A stretch of 46,713 bases of DNA from Candidatus Thalassarchaeum sp. (GCA_022451235.1 JAKUOA010000006.1:108413-155125); one strand, 5' to 3'; positions 16,183-25,914 are shown, counted from the first letter of the stretch. Numbers and translations: made by a program. The notes: generated by a model not told the origin, from the sequence alone.

Positions 16183-17697
16183 TCAATCGTGCTTGAGGCA
16201 GATGTTCATTGGTTCTGAGAAAAAGCCGAGACTCCAACGTCCACCTTCTCTTCCGACTCCACTATCCTTGACTCCACCGAATGGGACTCTCAAATCTCGG
16301 TGTAGCCAAGTATTGACCCAAACCATGCCAGTGTCAATATTCTCAGCAACTCTTTGCCCCCTTTCTAAGTCGCTAGTCCAAACGCTTCCCGCCAAACCAT
16401 AGCGGGTGTTATTTGCAATCGCAATCGCTTCTTCTTCACTCTCAAATCGATGTATGGTTACAACAGGTCCGAAGATTTCCTCAGTTGTACATCGAGCATC
16501 TGTTGCTACGCCTGAAATGACAGTAGGTGCCAGCCAATTGCCGTGCTCAAACTCTTTTGGAAGACAGGGATATCCTCCTGTGAGTATATCTCCTCCCTCC
16601 TCCTTAGCCAATTCGACGTAACTTTCAACTTTCGCGAGATGGTCTGCTGAAATCAATGCGCCTAATTGGGTAGATTCGTCTGAAGGATCACCGATTTTCA
16701 TTGATTCAACTGAATTGACAAAAGCCTCGACAAATTCATCGTAAATTCCAGATTGGACAAGAATTCTTGAGCCGCATAGGCACACTTGTCCTTGGTTTAG
16801 GAATGCGGCTCTAGTGACTCCTTCGACGGTTTTTTCCATATCACAGTCGTCGAATACTATGCTTGCATTCTTGCCGCCCAATTCCAGACTGAGTTTCTTG
16901 AACAATGGACTGGCAGCGGCGGCAACCTTGGCTCCTGTAGCCGTTCCTCCTGTGAATGAGACGAGGTCGACATCTGGATGAGAGGTAAGCGGGCCACCAG
17001 CACCTATTCCATCTCCATGAACTAGGTTGACTACTCCTTTTGGTAGGCCGACTTCGTGAATAGTTTCCATTAGTAAATCGGCAGTCATCGGAGTTAATTC
17101 ACTGGGCTTACAGACGACTGTATTACCCATCCCGATGGCTGGAGCGACCTTCCAACTTAGAAGGTATAATGGAAGATTCCAAGGAGTAATCAATGCACCA
17201 ACACCTACCGGTTTTGGAACAACGATATTTGTTGCATCCTCCATCTCAAAACGTTCTCTCTGGCCGCCGTGAGTTTCTCGGATTAATCCTGCAAAAAATC
17301 GGAAATTAGCCACTGAACGGTAAGCATCTACTGCGCGTGCTAAGGAAATTGGTTTACCAGTATCGTTGCTCTCAAGTGCGGCGATATCTTCGTATTTTGC
17401 TTCTAAGGCATTGGCGATTTTATCCAACCAATCGGCTCTTTCTGTATGGCTAAGACCACCCCATGCTGGCTGAGCTTTTTTTGCCGCCGAAACCGCTTGA
17501 TCAACATCCGCTTGTGTCGAAAGTGGAACTCTTCCAAATCGTTCACCAGTTGCTGGTTTCAGAACGTTCATCCAATCGTCGCTTGAGTGGCAGATAAATT
17601 CACCATCAATGTAGTTGCAAAGATCTCGAGGTTCACTACCAACAGGGTCTCGTTCGCAAGGAGTACAACCTGATTCACAGCACTTCTCAGGGTCCAA
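16183..17697 (-). CDS. NAD(P)-dependent aldehyde dehydrogenase (2-aminomuconate/2-hydroxymuconate semialdehyde DH-like) with N-terminal CC-x3-C-x2-C motif
   Basis: PWNLPLYLLSWKVAPA, SFTGGTATG, LELGGKNASIVF, NQGQVCLCGSRI, EEIFGPV; N-terminus MDPEKCCESGCTPCERDPVG. Confidence 0.92.
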   Translation of the reverse strand: MDPEKCCESGCTPCERDPVGSEPRDLCNYIDGEFICHSSDDWMNVLKPATGERFGRVPLSTQADVDQAVSAAKKAQPAWGGLSHTERADWLDKIANALEAKYEDIAALESNDTGKPISLARAVDAYRSVANFRFFAGLIRETHGGQRERFEMEDATNIVVPKPVGVGALITPWNLPLYLLSWKVAPAIGMGNTVVCKPSELTPMTADLLMETIHEVGLPKGVVNLVHGDGIGAGGPLTSHPDVDLVSFTGGTATGAKVAAAASPLFKKLSLELGGKNASIVFDDCDMEKTVEGVTRAAFLNQGQVCLCGSRILVQSGIYDEFVEAFVNSVESMKIGDPSDESTQLGALISADHLAKVESYVELAKEEGGDILTGGYPCLPKEFEHGNWLAPTVISGVATDARCTTEEIFGPVVTIHRFESEEEAIAIANNTRYGLAGSVWTSDLERGQRVAENIDTGMVWVNTWLHRDLRVPFGGVKDSGVGREGGRWSLGFFSEPMNICLKHD

Positions 17698-17699
17698 AA

Positions 17700-18878
17700 T
17701 TAACTCTCCTGACTTCCCTCATTTGCAAATGGGTCTGAACGAGTCATAGCTTCAGAGTACTCTTTCCAGTCTAGTGAGAATCGATCTCTATCAGGGTCCC
17801 ATTCGTCCCATGTTACTACTTCTTCAAGAGCATCTCGATACTGATCTGGAACAATGCCAGGGACGATGAACGCTTTTTGTCTGTGTAGAGGGTATGGGTT
17901 ACGAAGTTGAATCCCTAACACTCCTAAGACTGCACGAGAGACGTACCAGGTTGCCTGAGAATTCCAACCATGAGCGACTTTGATTACTATGCCAAGGCCA
18001 TTAGGCCAATCAGGGTGTTCTACAGATAAACCGAGTAAGCCATCAGCGCCTTCTTTTGCGATTATTTTTCCTTCTCCGGCCTTAATACAAGTTGAGTCCA
18101 GTCTGTTGAATCCACCAATTAAATCGGGGTGCCTATTCATTGCCTCCCAAATCCAATCCTCATCCCTATTTTTTGCTAGATTCGCGAACATCACGGCTAA
18201 TTCATCAACTGTATTTGATGTTGTAGGGAAACCACAACCATCCTTCGCGACTCGCAGTGGTTCCCAATCTGGTTTATTCATATATTCACGTAAAACATCA
18301 AGGTACTCCGGAAACCATGGCGAACTAGGCAAAGTATATCCTGCTCTATTCATCCCTCTTTTCCTCATCCCTTTGAGTATTGCAGCGTGTTCCCCAGAGC
18401 AGGTGTGGAACCATCTTCTCGGTCTTCTAACCTGACGCCCGAATTGAATCAATGGTACGTCCAATGGACATTGCATCAAGCCCCACTCTGATTCTGTAAG
18501 TAAAGACTGAGCGGCCGCGACGTGCTCTGTGTCTCCATTGTGTGAGGAACATGAAATGGCTTTTTGTTTCCAATCTAAATCATCCAAAACCTCAGTAAAA
18601 GGCTTCATCATTAACGGCTTCATCATTGAACGACCGTAAACCAAAACATTACCACCGAATGAGTGTATAATTTCGTCACCATGTGCCCAAGCAACTGCTC
18701 CATGAATGGTGTTTTCAGAGACATCCATTCGCCTGAAATCAACTAATGGTTCCCACTCTACATCACGTCCGGTTGCGATACCTTCGTGTTGTTCTCCGAG
18801 AGGATTCGTTGGGAATACCGCAGATCCGGGTCGACCTGGTGCTACGCTGGATGGCTGCTCGGTTTTGCGTGCGCTCAT
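17700..18878 (-). CDS. Asparaginase II family (PF06089-type) amidohydrolase
   Basis: GRSMMKPL, CSSHNGDTEH, HTCSGEHAAILKG, KDGCGFPTTSNTVDELA. Confidence 0.85.
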   Translation of the reverse strand: MSARKTEQPSSVAPGRPGSAVFPTNPLGEQHEGIATGRDVEWEPLVDFRRMDVSENTIHGAVAWAHGDEIIHSFGGNVLVYGRSMMKPLMMKPFTEVLDDLDWKQKAISCSSHNGDTEHVAAAQSLLTESEWGLMQCPLDVPLIQFGRQVRRPRRWFHTCSGEHAAILKGMRKRGMNRAGYTLPSSPWFPEYLDVLREYMNKPDWEPLRVAKDGCGFPTTSNTVDELAVMFANLAKNRDEDWIWEAMNRHPDLIGGFNRLDSTCIKAGEGKIIAKEGADGLLGLSVEHPDWPNGLGIVIKVAHGWNSQATWYVSRAVLGVLGIQLRNPYPLHRQKAFIVPGIVPDQYRDALEEVVTWDEWDPDRDRFSLDWKEYSEAMTRSDPFANEGSQES

Positions 18879-20119
18879 TCGCTCCCTCCATTTATGGCCG
18901 GGGCGACTTTCGTCATGAATGCCTCCATGTTGCGTTGAACCCTTTGTGAGTCGTGATTAAAGAAATCGAACCAACACATTAGGCGGTCTTCAGGGTGGAA
19001 TCTTTCTCTAATTTGTTCTGCAACTTCATTGACATTTCCAATTACTGCGTTATCGGTAGCACGCTCTACTTTTGCTGGATCGATAGTACCCTCGAGAGCA
19101 TGCCAGTAGGTTGTCAGTGCGGCTCTAGCTTCTTCTTTTGCAGCCACGCTTCGCTCATTGTCAGTCAAACCCTCCTCGTCATTAACGAAGACCATGATAG
19201 TACGAGGCATCATATCACGAGTCCATGCACCACCTGAAGAGTGGTAGTTTTCTGCCATTCTTTTGTGAGTTTGTTCGATGATATGAGGAGGTGTTATCGA
19301 GAGATTGAACACCTGAACAGGCGCCCACTTGTTTACCTCAATCTGTAGATTTACATCATGACTTCCAAGCACTAAGTTGAGTAATTCACGACGCCATTCC
19401 TGTGGAATAGTTTTGATTTCCTCGAAGTCATACCTTGATGGAATGGTGATTGATTCAGGCGCCTGTGATAGGTTATGCATTTTCATGGCGGCATCCTGAA
19501 CATTCTGCCAATCTTCATCGGAGCGGAAATTATCTCTGGTCAGGATAGTCTTTCGAATCATTTCACTAGAAATCACTTCACCATTCAATAGCCTGAGGAA
19601 AATCTCAGATGCCTCCGCGAAAATCTGACCTCTTAGAGCCGGCCAAGCAGCCTCCTCAACTGCATCTCGAGGTACGATTCCGTAAGGCCGAGCCATGAAT
19701 TCGAAGCGACCGGCTGAAAAACCGATATGCAATCTTCGCTTTTCTTCAGGATTCATTCCATGTAATGCAAGAAATGACCCTACTCGTTCTGCTTGTGGAA
19801 TTGGCCCTCCACTAGCCAGAATCGACATAACTGCACTACCGACTTCCATTTTTTTGGTCCGAGCAAATATCGCCGTTGCTACTTGGAAAAAATCGGTACA
19901 GAGGCCAACTTCACCTGGATAATGTGGGACAACAGGCTTGGAGTTCTGCTTCTGAACTTCGGTTGAAAGATGTGCCTGAGCAACCCAACCAACGCCAAAT
20001 CCTAACTCATCGGCTTTCTCAGCCTGGTCGAGAAAGTTAGCAAACATCTCCGTTTCACTTGGTATATGCCCGGAAGTGTCCGGAGTTTGTGAAATCGAGA
20101 AGAAGATGTCGAAGTTCAT
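18875..20119 (-). CDS. Luciferase-like (LLM class) flavin-dependent monooxygenase
   Basis: MNFDIFFSISQ..AEKADELGFGVGWVAQAHLS; AVMSILASGGPIPQAERVGSFLALHGM; LHIGFSAGRFEF. Start set at MNFDIFF (track ORF begins at 20176). Confidence 0.86.
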   Translation of the reverse strand: MNFDIFFSISQTPDTSGHIPSETEMFANFLDQAEKADELGFGVGWVAQAHLSTEVQKQNSKPVVPHYPGEVGLCTDFFQVATAIFARTKKMEVGSAVMSILASGGPIPQAERVGSFLALHGMNPEEKRRLHIGFSAGRFEFMARPYGIVPRDAVEEAAWPALRGQIFAEASEIFLRLLNGEVISSEMIRKTILTRDNFRSDEDWQNVQDAAMKMHNLSQAPESITIPSRYDFEEIKTIPQEWRRELLNLVLGSHDVNLQIEVNKWAPVQVFNLSITPPHIIEQTHKRMAENYHSSGGAWTRDMMPRTIMVFVNDEEGLTDNERSVAAKEEARAALTTYWHALEGTIDPAKVERATDNAVIGNVNEVAEQIRERFHPEDRLMCWFDFFNHDSQRVQRNMEAFMTKVAPAINGGSE

Positions 20120-20132
20120 GCAAATCAACCCA

Positions 20133-20930
20133 CTAAATGGAGCGCATTCTGCCACCATCGACAGCCAAAGAAACACCGCGAATGCCTCCGCTACTTGGTA
20201 AGCAGAGGAAGGTGACAGCGGCTGCTGTTTCCATCGGGTCTATGAGGCGTTGAATAGGAACTGAATTCATCCAAGTTTCTTGAACTTCCTCGACCGACTT
20301 TCCAGTTCTTTCCGAAATTGATCCTGCAAGAGAGCCAAGTCGATCAGTGTCAGTAAACCCTGGAAGTATGTTGTTGATGGTGATACAGGGGGCTAATTCA
20401 CTAGATAGTGACTTTGCCCAAGAGGCCATTGCGCCTCTGAGGGTGTTTGATAGTCCGATATTGTCAATCGGTTCTCGGACGGAAGTTGAAATGATGTTAA
20501 CAAAGCGGCCATAACCCAATTCTGCCATTCTTGGAGAAAGAATCTGAGCGATTGTATGAGATGCGTGTAAATGGCGTGAAAACGGCCCTTCAAACTCCTC
20601 TAATTTGTTTGATAGAAGAGGTCCCCCGGGCGGCCCTCCTGCATTGTTGATTACAATTTCAACCATGCCTAATCCCAAAACAGCCTCCCTAACGGCCTCA
20701 ATATCTTCTAAATCGAGAACAAGCATTTCATGTCCTGAGCCATGCAGTTCCGCTACTAATTCTTCCAGCGCATCAGCACTTCGGGCACAGGCGATGACTC
20801 GTGCTCCCGCTCGTGCTAGCATCTGAGCAGTAGCACGGCCTATACCCGCGCTAGCCCCGCAAACTAATGCAGTTCTTCCAGTCAAGGCGTTTTCAGCAAA
20901 AGGAAATCCATCATTCAACATATCACTCAT
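20133..20930 (-). CDS. Short-chain dehydrogenase/reductase
   Basis: TALVCGASAGIGRATAQML, VINNAGGPPGG, LDLEDIEAV, C-terminal FLCLPSSGGIRGVSLAVDGGRMRSI. Active-site Tyr motif looks atypical (the usual YxxxK is not obvious). Confidence 0.88.
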   Translation of the reverse strand: MSDMLNDGFPFAENALTGRTALVCGASAGIGRATAQMLARAGARVIACARSADALEELVAELHGSGHEMLVLDLEDIEAVREAVLGLGMVEIVINNAGGPPGGPLLSNKLEEFEGPFSRHLHASHTIAQILSPRMAELGYGRFVNIISTSVREPIDNIGLSNTLRGAMASWAKSLSSELAPCITINNILPGFTDTDRLGSLAGSISERTGKSVEEVQETWMNSVPIQRLIDPMETAAAVTFLCLPSSGGIRGVSLAVDGGRMRSI

Positions 20931-20941
20931 TTATTCAACTC

Positions 20942-21682
20942 CTATTCAACATAGTGCGCATATTTTTGCTCTGCAAGTTTCTCATAAACAACCTGTAGCA
21001 CATCCTCTGGAGCGTTCCTGAAGGTTGGATGTTCACTTTCTCCTTGTGGATGGCGCATCTCATCCCATCGCCCCTCTTCATACCCCATCAGGGCTTCCTT
21101 CATCAATACACCAGCAAGAACCAGTGTTTCGTAGCACAGGTCCTCGTATGTCATACCTCTCTTGACTGGAACTTCTCTCCTTAGTAACAAGTCTCCAGTG
21201 TCTATCCCATTATCACAAAAATGTGTAGAACTACCTATCGGAATGTCGTGATAAACACTCCAAGCCGGAGACGCTGAGCCACGACAATCAGGAAGTAGTC
21301 CAGGGTGTGAATTTACCACTCCATCTTTAGGGTGGTCGAGTATTTCTCCACGAATGATTCTAGTTCCTCCAAAAACAATTAGATCGAGTGGTAAATCTGC
21401 AAGGTGTGGCATTACATGTTCTGAATTATGAATTGGTACTTCGACGTGTGGTACTGTAATTCCTTGGTTGGATAAATCGGCCAACTGAGAATCAATTGTT
21501 GGAGCGATTGGATTACCTTCTATTCTCTTGAGAAACTTCTCTCTTTCTTCGTCTCCAATCGCCGAATCCTCAGAAATTACGATGCTCGGGATGAATCCTT
21601 CTGAGAGAATCTGTCGTAACATTTCTCTTCCATAGGGGTGCTCCTTTAGGAGCAAATATGCGAAACTTGGCTTAACCCCCAT
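20942..21682 (-). CDS. Formyltransferase family protein (Met-tRNA-fMet/GART-like N-domain)
   Basis: DLIVFGGTRIIRGEILDHPKDGVVNSHPGLLPDCRGSASPAWSVYHDIPIGSSTHFCDNGIDTGDLLLRREV, the HxGxLPxxRG...D.GxDTGD core. Confidence 0.85.
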   Translation of the reverse strand: MGVKPSFAYLLLKEHPYGREMLRQILSEGFIPSIVISEDSAIGDEEREKFLKRIEGNPIAPTIDSQLADLSNQGITVPHVEVPIHNSEHVMPHLADLPLDLIVFGGTRIIRGEILDHPKDGVVNSHPGLLPDCRGSASPAWSVYHDIPIGSSTHFCDNGIDTGDLLLRREVPVKRGMTYEDLCYETLVLAGVLMKEALMGYEEGRWDEMRHPQGESEHPTFRNAPEDVLQVVYEKLAEQKYAHYVE

Positions 21683-21760
21683 GGTGCTCTCCCCATACTT
21701 GCGAAGTGGTCATTGATACCCGTTATTTTCGGTCGCTTATTTTCCCAATAAACACATCAT

Positions 21761-22342
21761 TTATTCTAGAATTTCAGCATCCATTTCTTGCTCGGAGTTA
21801 CTCTCTTTCTGGAGTTTAATACCGCCAAAACTTCTGATTCTAACCACCTGATAAATCAAAATTAGAATACCTATAACCACCACCAATTCAACATGTGGGA
21901 CTCCAATCTCCCCAGATTGTCCCTGTAATTCCTCATCACCCTCGTCTGGCTCCTCTTCCGGATCTTGCTCATCGGCGGGTATTGGCTCTACAATTATCGT
22001 TCCAATCATTCCAAGCTCTTCGTGAGGTTCACAGACATATTCGTAGGTTCCATTCTCACCAATCTTGAATGTGTAGCTATAGTCTACATTTCTTGAGGTT
22101 TCTCCTGAATCGAATAATCCATTCCTCTCCACCGCGTTGTGGGCGAGTAATTCCCCACTCCAAAAGAAACGTACAGTATCTCCTTCTTGCAGAGTAATTG
22201 TTTCAGGTGAAAAACGTAAGTTTGTACTGTCGACGCTAACAATCACCACTTCTCCCTGATTTTGATTGGTAAGATTCCCTGTAGCCATGACAGTGCTCAG
22301 CAATAATATGCAAGCAATACTCGCCATAATGGCTGATTTCAC
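21761..22342 (-). CDS. Membrane-anchored blue copper protein (plastocyanin/cupredoxin-like)
   Basis: Signal peptide; GDTVRFFWSGELLAHNAV ... YEYVCEPHEELGMIGTIIVE (His, Cys-x2-His-x4-Met ligands); acidic stalk; C-terminal TM VELVVVIGILILIYQVV. Confidence 0.87.
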   Translation of the reverse strand: MKSAIMASIACILLLSTVMATGNLTNQNQGEVVIVSVDSTNLRFSPETITLQEGDTVRFFWSGELLAHNAVERNGLFDSGETSRNVDYSYTFKIGENGTYEYVCEPHEELGMIGTIIVEPIPADEQDPEEEPDEGDEELQGQSGEIGVPHVELVVVIGILILIYQVVRIRSFGGIKLQKESNSEQEMDAEILE

Positions 22343-22409
22343 AAATTACGCTAATCTGATTTAACGTATTAACCGATGTTTAGCTAACATAGGAAATTGG
22401 CAGTTTCGA

Positions 22410-23819
22410 TTAGGGGGTGACTCTAGAACGATCTCGTGGGAACAAGACAACTTCTCGGACATTACCAGCCCCAGTGAGGATCATTAGCAGCCGTGCTACA
22501 CCTAGCCCCCATCCTGCATGAGGTGGTGCACCATAACGGAATCCATCGGTATAGAAGGTAAAGTCTGCTGGGTCCAAATCCATGTTTCTTAGATTCTGTT
22601 CCAAAACATCGACACGATGCTCTCGCTGTCCTCCAGAGGTCATCTCATCACGGCCATAATTGAGATCGAATCCACGGCTCAACTGGCCACCAGTAGAGCC
22701 TTTTTCATCCTCATTATGGAAGATGTAGAATGGCTTCATCGACATCGGCCATCGTGGCAGGAAGTGGAATCCTGGGTATTCTGCAGCAATGATATCACAG
22801 TGGTGACTTTCGATATCATCACCCCATTCAATTTCTCCACCCCCTTTCTGTACAATTTCAATCGCGTCGCAGTATGGAATACGTGGGAATGGAAGTTCGG
22901 GAATTTCCACAGTCACCGGTTCTTGACCTTGACTTACTCTGTATTCATTGACAATATCGATGAGATGTTGATCATTTGCGACAACCTGGCTCCAGATATG
23001 ATGAATCATCCTCTCCTGAACTCCCATTACGTCTTCATCATTCATCCAAGCGCCTTCGATATCGAAGGAAATGAATTCGTTCAGGTGGCGGTATGTGTCG
23101 TGTTTTTCTGCACGAAAGGCAGGTCCTATTTCGAATACTCTTTCCAAGCCACCAAGAACTGCCAATTGCTTGTATAACTGAGGTGATTGGCTAAGGAAAG
23201 CAGGTGTGTCGAAATACATCATTGGGAATAAATTGGTACCTCCCTCGCTGGCACTAGCGATGATTTTTGGTGAATTGATTTCTTGGAATCCTTCGCCGAT
23301 TAGATGGTCGCGGCCATATTGTAGTACACGACTTCTAAGTTGGAACATTGCATTTACGTGTGCCCGACGAAGATCTAGATGTCTGTTATCCAATCTAATA
23401 TCCAATCCAACATTGACATCATCGGTAATTCCTACCGGTAACGGTGTTTCTGCAGATGATAGTATGTCAGCCTCGATTACGTTAATTTCGTATTCAGGCG
23501 GAGGAGTCGGTTCTCCTTCTGGGACCTTCGGAGGTCGCTTTTGTGCCACGGTTCCAGTTACTTGTATTGTTGATTCACGCGAGGCCGATTGGACCGCAGT
23601 AAACGTATTTTCATCCATATTATCCTTTTTTAGAAATGCTTGGATGTGCCCTGTTCCATCACGGAGCATTAGGAAAGCGATTGCACCTCGGCCTCGAACT
23701 GTTTCTGCATATCCGGCAACAGAGACCTGTTCTCCAATCATATCTGCTCCATTACTCACAACCTGTCCAATGGTGTGAGTACGGAAGGCGGTGGAATGCC
23801 ACTCGCTACTGTCGCGCAT
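22410..23819 (-). CDS. aspS: Aspartyl-tRNA synthetase (archaeal-type)
   Basis: OB-fold GQVVSNGADMIGEQVSVAGYAETVRGRGAIAFLMLRDGTG; FQEINSPKIIASASEGGTNLFPM; PQLYKQLAVLGGLERVFEIGPAFRAEKHDTYRHLNEF; GAPPHAGWGLGVARL. Confidence 0.96.
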   Translation of the reverse strand: MRDSSEWHSTAFRTHTIGQVVSNGADMIGEQVSVAGYAETVRGRGAIAFLMLRDGTGHIQAFLKKDNMDENTFTAVQSASRESTIQVTGTVAQKRPPKVPEGEPTPPPEYEINVIEADILSSAETPLPVGITDDVNVGLDIRLDNRHLDLRRAHVNAMFQLRSRVLQYGRDHLIGEGFQEINSPKIIASASEGGTNLFPMMYFDTPAFLSQSPQLYKQLAVLGGLERVFEIGPAFRAEKHDTYRHLNEFISFDIEGAWMNDEDVMGVQERMIHHIWSQVVANDQHLIDIVNEYRVSQGQEPVTVEIPELPFPRIPYCDAIEIVQKGGGEIEWGDDIESHHCDIIAAEYPGFHFLPRWPMSMKPFYIFHNEDEKGSTGGQLSRGFDLNYGRDEMTSGGQREHRVDVLEQNLRNMDLDPADFTFYTDGFRYGAPPHAGWGLGVARLLMILTGAGNVREVVLFPRDRSRVTP

Positions 23820-23911
23820 GGCTTTGCGTCTGGTCTTTAATTTATGAATCGAATCGAAAGTCTGTTTTGCTTCGTGCTAATGCTTGAGTAGTCGATACCC
23901 CACACACAGAC

Positions 23912-24994
23912 ATGGACAACGACTCGATGTACTACCGGATGATGGGCAATACTGGAATTCAGGTTTCCGTTCTTTCCTATGGTTTCTGGGCGACCTATGG
24001 AGTCAAAGATAGGCTGACAGGGGATGCTGGAGTAAAGACTGCAAAGAAATTGATGCGAGTTGCTCGCGAAGCAGGAGTCAATTGTTTTGACCATGCGGAG
24101 GCCTATGGCAATCCAAACGGTGAAGCAGAGAGAATCTTCGGTTTAGCACTGAAAGAATTACAGGAAGAAGACGCAGAACTTTGGAGACGTTCTGAATTAG
24201 TAATTACTACGAAGATTTTTTGGGGCGGTTCCGGAGTAAACGAATCCGGACTTTCTATCAAGCACTGTCGCGAAGGAATGGATAATTGTTTGGAAAGGCT
24301 GCAATTAGATTATGTCGACATGGTATTCTGTCACAGACCTGATCCATTCACACCTACTGCAACAGTTGTTAGAGCCATGACTGACATTGTTCGCTCCGGT
24401 AGGTCAACAGCTTGGGGTACAAGCGAATGGTCTGCGCAACAAATTACTGAAGCATATTGGATTGCAAAGAGTGAAGGTCTAGAACCTCCACAATTCGAAC
24501 AGCCTCAATATAATATGCTACACAGACAGAGGTTCGAAGAGGAATACTTCCCTCTTTACAACCCTCCATATTCGATTGGAACCACAATTTGGAGCCCACT
24601 TAGGTCGGGTTTTCTAACTGGAAAATATCTCGAGGGAATACCTAAAGATTCACGTCCTACTCAGGAAGGATACGACTGGATGCTTCAGGATTTAGAGGAA
24701 AGAAGGGCTCGTGGCGAGTTTGAAATAGTAACTAATCTAGTCGATTTTGCTCATAACAAAGGTTGCACTCCAGCGCAACTCGCTCTCGCTTGGTGTTTGA
24801 AAAATCCAAATGTTTCGACTATACTCTTAGGTGCTACTACAGAAGATCAACTACGAGATAATTTGGGTTGTATCGAAGTTGCACTTTCAATGAGCGATGA
24901 TGAAATGAAATCTATTGAGGCAATTCTTGGAAACAAACCTGCAGATTGGATAGGCCCGGGCGGAGATGGAAATCGTCAATTAAAGACACTTTAG
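23912..24994 (+). CDS. Aldo/keto reductase (K+-channel beta-subunit/YghZ-like)
   Basis: MYYRMMGNTGIQVSVLSYGFW, NCFDHAEAYGNPNGEAERIFG, VITTKIFWGG, DYVDMVFCHRPDP, ALAWCLKNPNVSTILLGATTEDQLRDN. Confidence 0.92.
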   Translation: MDNDSMYYRMMGNTGIQVSVLSYGFWATYGVKDRLTGDAGVKTAKKLMRVAREAGVNCFDHAEAYGNPNGEAERIFGLALKELQEEDAELWRRSELVITTKIFWGGSGVNESGLSIKHCREGMDNCLERLQLDYVDMVFCHRPDPFTPTATVVRAMTDIVRSGRSTAWGTSEWSAQQITEAYWIAKSEGLEPPQFEQPQYNMLHRQRFEEEYFPLYNPPYSIGTTIWSPLRSGFLTGKYLEGIPKDSRPTQEGYDWMLQDLEERRARGEFEIVTNLVDFAHNKGCTPAQLALAWCLKNPNVSTILLGATTEDQLRDNLGCIEVALSMSDDEMKSIEAILGNKPADWIGPGGDGNRQLKTL

Positions 24995-25001
24995 ATATCG
25001 A

Positions 25002-25826
25002 TTATTCCTCTTCAATAGTGGCTATTTTTGCGGCGATTAACAAAAATGCAGTGTGTCCCATTGGCTGATTCCCCGGTCGCACACCGCCCCTACCCGCTTT
25101 TGACCATCGTCTTTCGATTATTTCACCGGCAAATTCTACGACAAGACCGTCTTCTTCGACCTTATTCCAAGATTTTTCTAACTGGGCAGTGGTAGGGCAA
25201 TAGCACGCAATCCTTCCTCCGATTCTGAGGGCTTGAGAAATTTCGGATACAACCGTCCAAGGTTCTGCGATATCGATTATTGCAGCGTCTAGCTCACCAC
25301 ATATTGCAAAAACTTCCGAAGCGGCATTTTGCAAATCCATTTCCAATAACTTCCAAGAAGGAAACTCAGCCGAAAAATCAGCCATTCTTTCCATATTCCC
25401 ACGTCCTACTTCTGCATGTTCTGGTCGGTTTTCAACAGAGATTAAACACCCCTCGGAACTCATTACATTTGCAAGATTCATTGCAAGACCTGCAGATCCA
25501 TGACCTCCTTCCAGTACACGGCTTCCGGTACCGATCCCCATCCAGGAAATCAGAAATCCAGAATCCTTGATTCCAATTGTTTGCGCCCTTCTATTCATGT
25601 TCCGTCGAGCCTCAGGTAGAGCGGCCTCCACTATGGTCAAAGATTTCTGGCCAACAGTGATTCTATCTCCTAACGAAAAACCCTCCAGAAGCGCTGAAGG
25701 ATCAAACCTTCCAAGCCCCTTAATTTTGACTTCACCAGGAATATTGTTGACGAGATATGCCCTCCCATCGTCCTCTCTTAGAGCAACCCAATTGGGGGCT
25801 TCATTTGTCGCCTCAGTGCCTGACAT
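25002..25826 (-). CDS. tRNA (adenine-N1)-methyltransferase, TrmI-like
   Basis: RRAQTIGIKDSGFLISWMGIGTGSRVLEGGHGSAGLAMNLANVM...VSVENRPEHAEVGRGNM... AIIDIAEPW. Start set at ATG 25826. Confidence 0.85.
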   Translation of the reverse strand: MSGTEATNEAPNWVALREDDGRAYLVNNIPGEVKIKGLGRFDPSALLEGFSLGDRITVGQKSLTIVEAALPEARRNMNRRAQTIGIKDSGFLISWMGIGTGSRVLEGGHGSAGLAMNLANVMSSEGCLISVENRPEHAEVGRGNMERMADFSAEFPSWKLLEMDLQNAASEVFAICGELDAAIIDIAEPWTVVSEISQALRIGGRIACYCPTTAQLEKSWNKVEEDGLVVEFAGEIIERRWSKAGRGGVRPGNQPMGHTAFLLIAAKIATIEEE

Positions 25827-25895
25827 CACTAATCCTTGCAACGGTCATTAAATTCAATACCTTCGATTATTCATTCCGCTCAAAATTCAGTTTAT

Positions 25896-25914
25896 ACGAC
25901 CCCTAAAGGGTCGT
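25896..25914. other. Perfect hairpin acgaccc-ctaaa-gggtcgt in divergent intergenic region
   Basis: 7-bp inverted repeat with 5-nt loop between trmI-like (-) and the surface protein (+). Confidence 0.45.

Noticed and set aside
18875-20176. Use of the longer upstream start for the LLM monooxygenase (MFLWLSMVAECAPF...)
   Set aside because: That extension overlaps the SDR 3' coding end and is not domain-like; MNFDIFFSI at 20119 is the typical LLM N-terminus.
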